From positions 1 to 6,914 of the forward strand of contig QNDZ01000089.1 of the NCBI GenBank assembly GCA_003646055.1: a stretch of DNA of 6,914 nucleotides. Direction: 5' to 3'. The translations under genes were made by a program, and so were the position numbers. The notes under the pieces are model-generated. The model was given only the letters and a program-made list of their open reading frames with translations, was not told the origin of the DNA and did no database searches. The stretch is from a bacterium (lineage in GTDB: Bacteria > Hydrothermota > UBA3072 > B12-G15). Within the stretch, counting starts at the first letter, position 1. Each line of letters begins with the position of its first letter. Positions 6,770 to 6,914 of the stretch are shown one piece after another.

Positions 6770-6914
6770 TTACCTGACGACAATAACCTTTCTGTTACCC
6801 TTAACCTCACCGTTCACACTCACGCTCAGGAAGTAGGTCCCTGCAGGAACCTTACTGCCATCCCACCTGATGGTCTTCAAACCGGCTCCATAGGTCTTGC
6901 TTTCAACTGATACA
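6770..6914 (-). CDS. C-terminal end of a secreted/surface protein with FlgD-like, T9SS type A sorting-like domain (5' end outside window)
   Basis: Only the last 47 codons and the TAA stop are inside the window. The translation shows the FlgD-like immunoglobulin pattern: GLKTIRWDG (11-19), VPAGTYFLSVSV (22-33), and a final strand NRKVIVVR ending in Arg (40-47). This 'WDG..vpaGtYf......kkvvvvR' ending is the type seen in type IX secretion type A sorting domains and in FlgD-like C-terminal domains of many FCB-group and WOR-3-type secreted proteins. The protein is therefore probably exported and anchored at, or released from, the surface; its main part and function are not visible. It is separated from the next operon by its own terminator. 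Confidence 0.8.
   Translation of the reverse strand, partial: VSVESKTYGAGLKTIRWDGSKVPAGTYFLSVSVNGEVKGNRKVIVVR

Overview
This 6.9-kb window looks like bacterial chromosome from a diderm, probably a thermophilic or uncultured lineage of the FCB/WOR-3 (Hydrothermae-like) type. That placement is inference. It rests on the AGA/AGG- and ATA-rich codon use, the Lys/Glu/Ile-rich proteins, the FlgD/T9SS-like C-terminal domain at the right edge, and an outer-membrane Omp85 protein preceded by a lipobox, as in the TamL proteins of Bacteroidota. Every credible gene is on the minus strand, so the window is read from right to left.

Right edge (6914 to 6721): the last 47 codons of a large secreted or surface protein with a FlgD-like/type A sorting C-terminal domain, followed by a clean intrinsic terminator. 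A 107-bp gap holds that terminator and a plausible promoter with an extended -10 box. From there a tightly packed operon runs to the left edge: a phosphate butyryl/acetyltransferase (ptb-like), a 765-codon fused reading frame, a Wzx-type flippase, a GT-B glycosyltransferase, a WbqC-family protein, and a WbbL-like GT2 glycosyltransferase cut by the window edge. Junctions are overlaps of 10, 1, 13 and 11 nt plus one gap of 31 nt, so co-transcription and translational coupling are likely. Two of the genes appear to start with TTG.

The last four genes form a surface-polysaccharide module: two sugar transferases build a lipid-linked glycan, the flippase moves it across the inner membrane, and the WbqC protein has an unresolved role in O-antigen-type loci. 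The first two genes are unexpected company: a central-metabolism acyltransferase without its usual kinase, and an outer-membrane assembly protein.

The most striking item is the fused frame at 3502-5799. Its first ~176 residues are a complete inner-membrane protein of the 'small multidrug export' family (PF06695-like). With no stop codon this runs into a lipoprotein signal peptide (lipobox VSGC, Cys195), three POTRA domains and a complete Omp85 barrel (TamA/TamL-like). One polypeptide cannot sit intact in both membranes, so the arrangement suggests either a natural polyprotein cut by signal peptidase II, or two products made through an internal TTG start. I found no RNA genes, CRISPR arrays, insertion sequences or long repeats.
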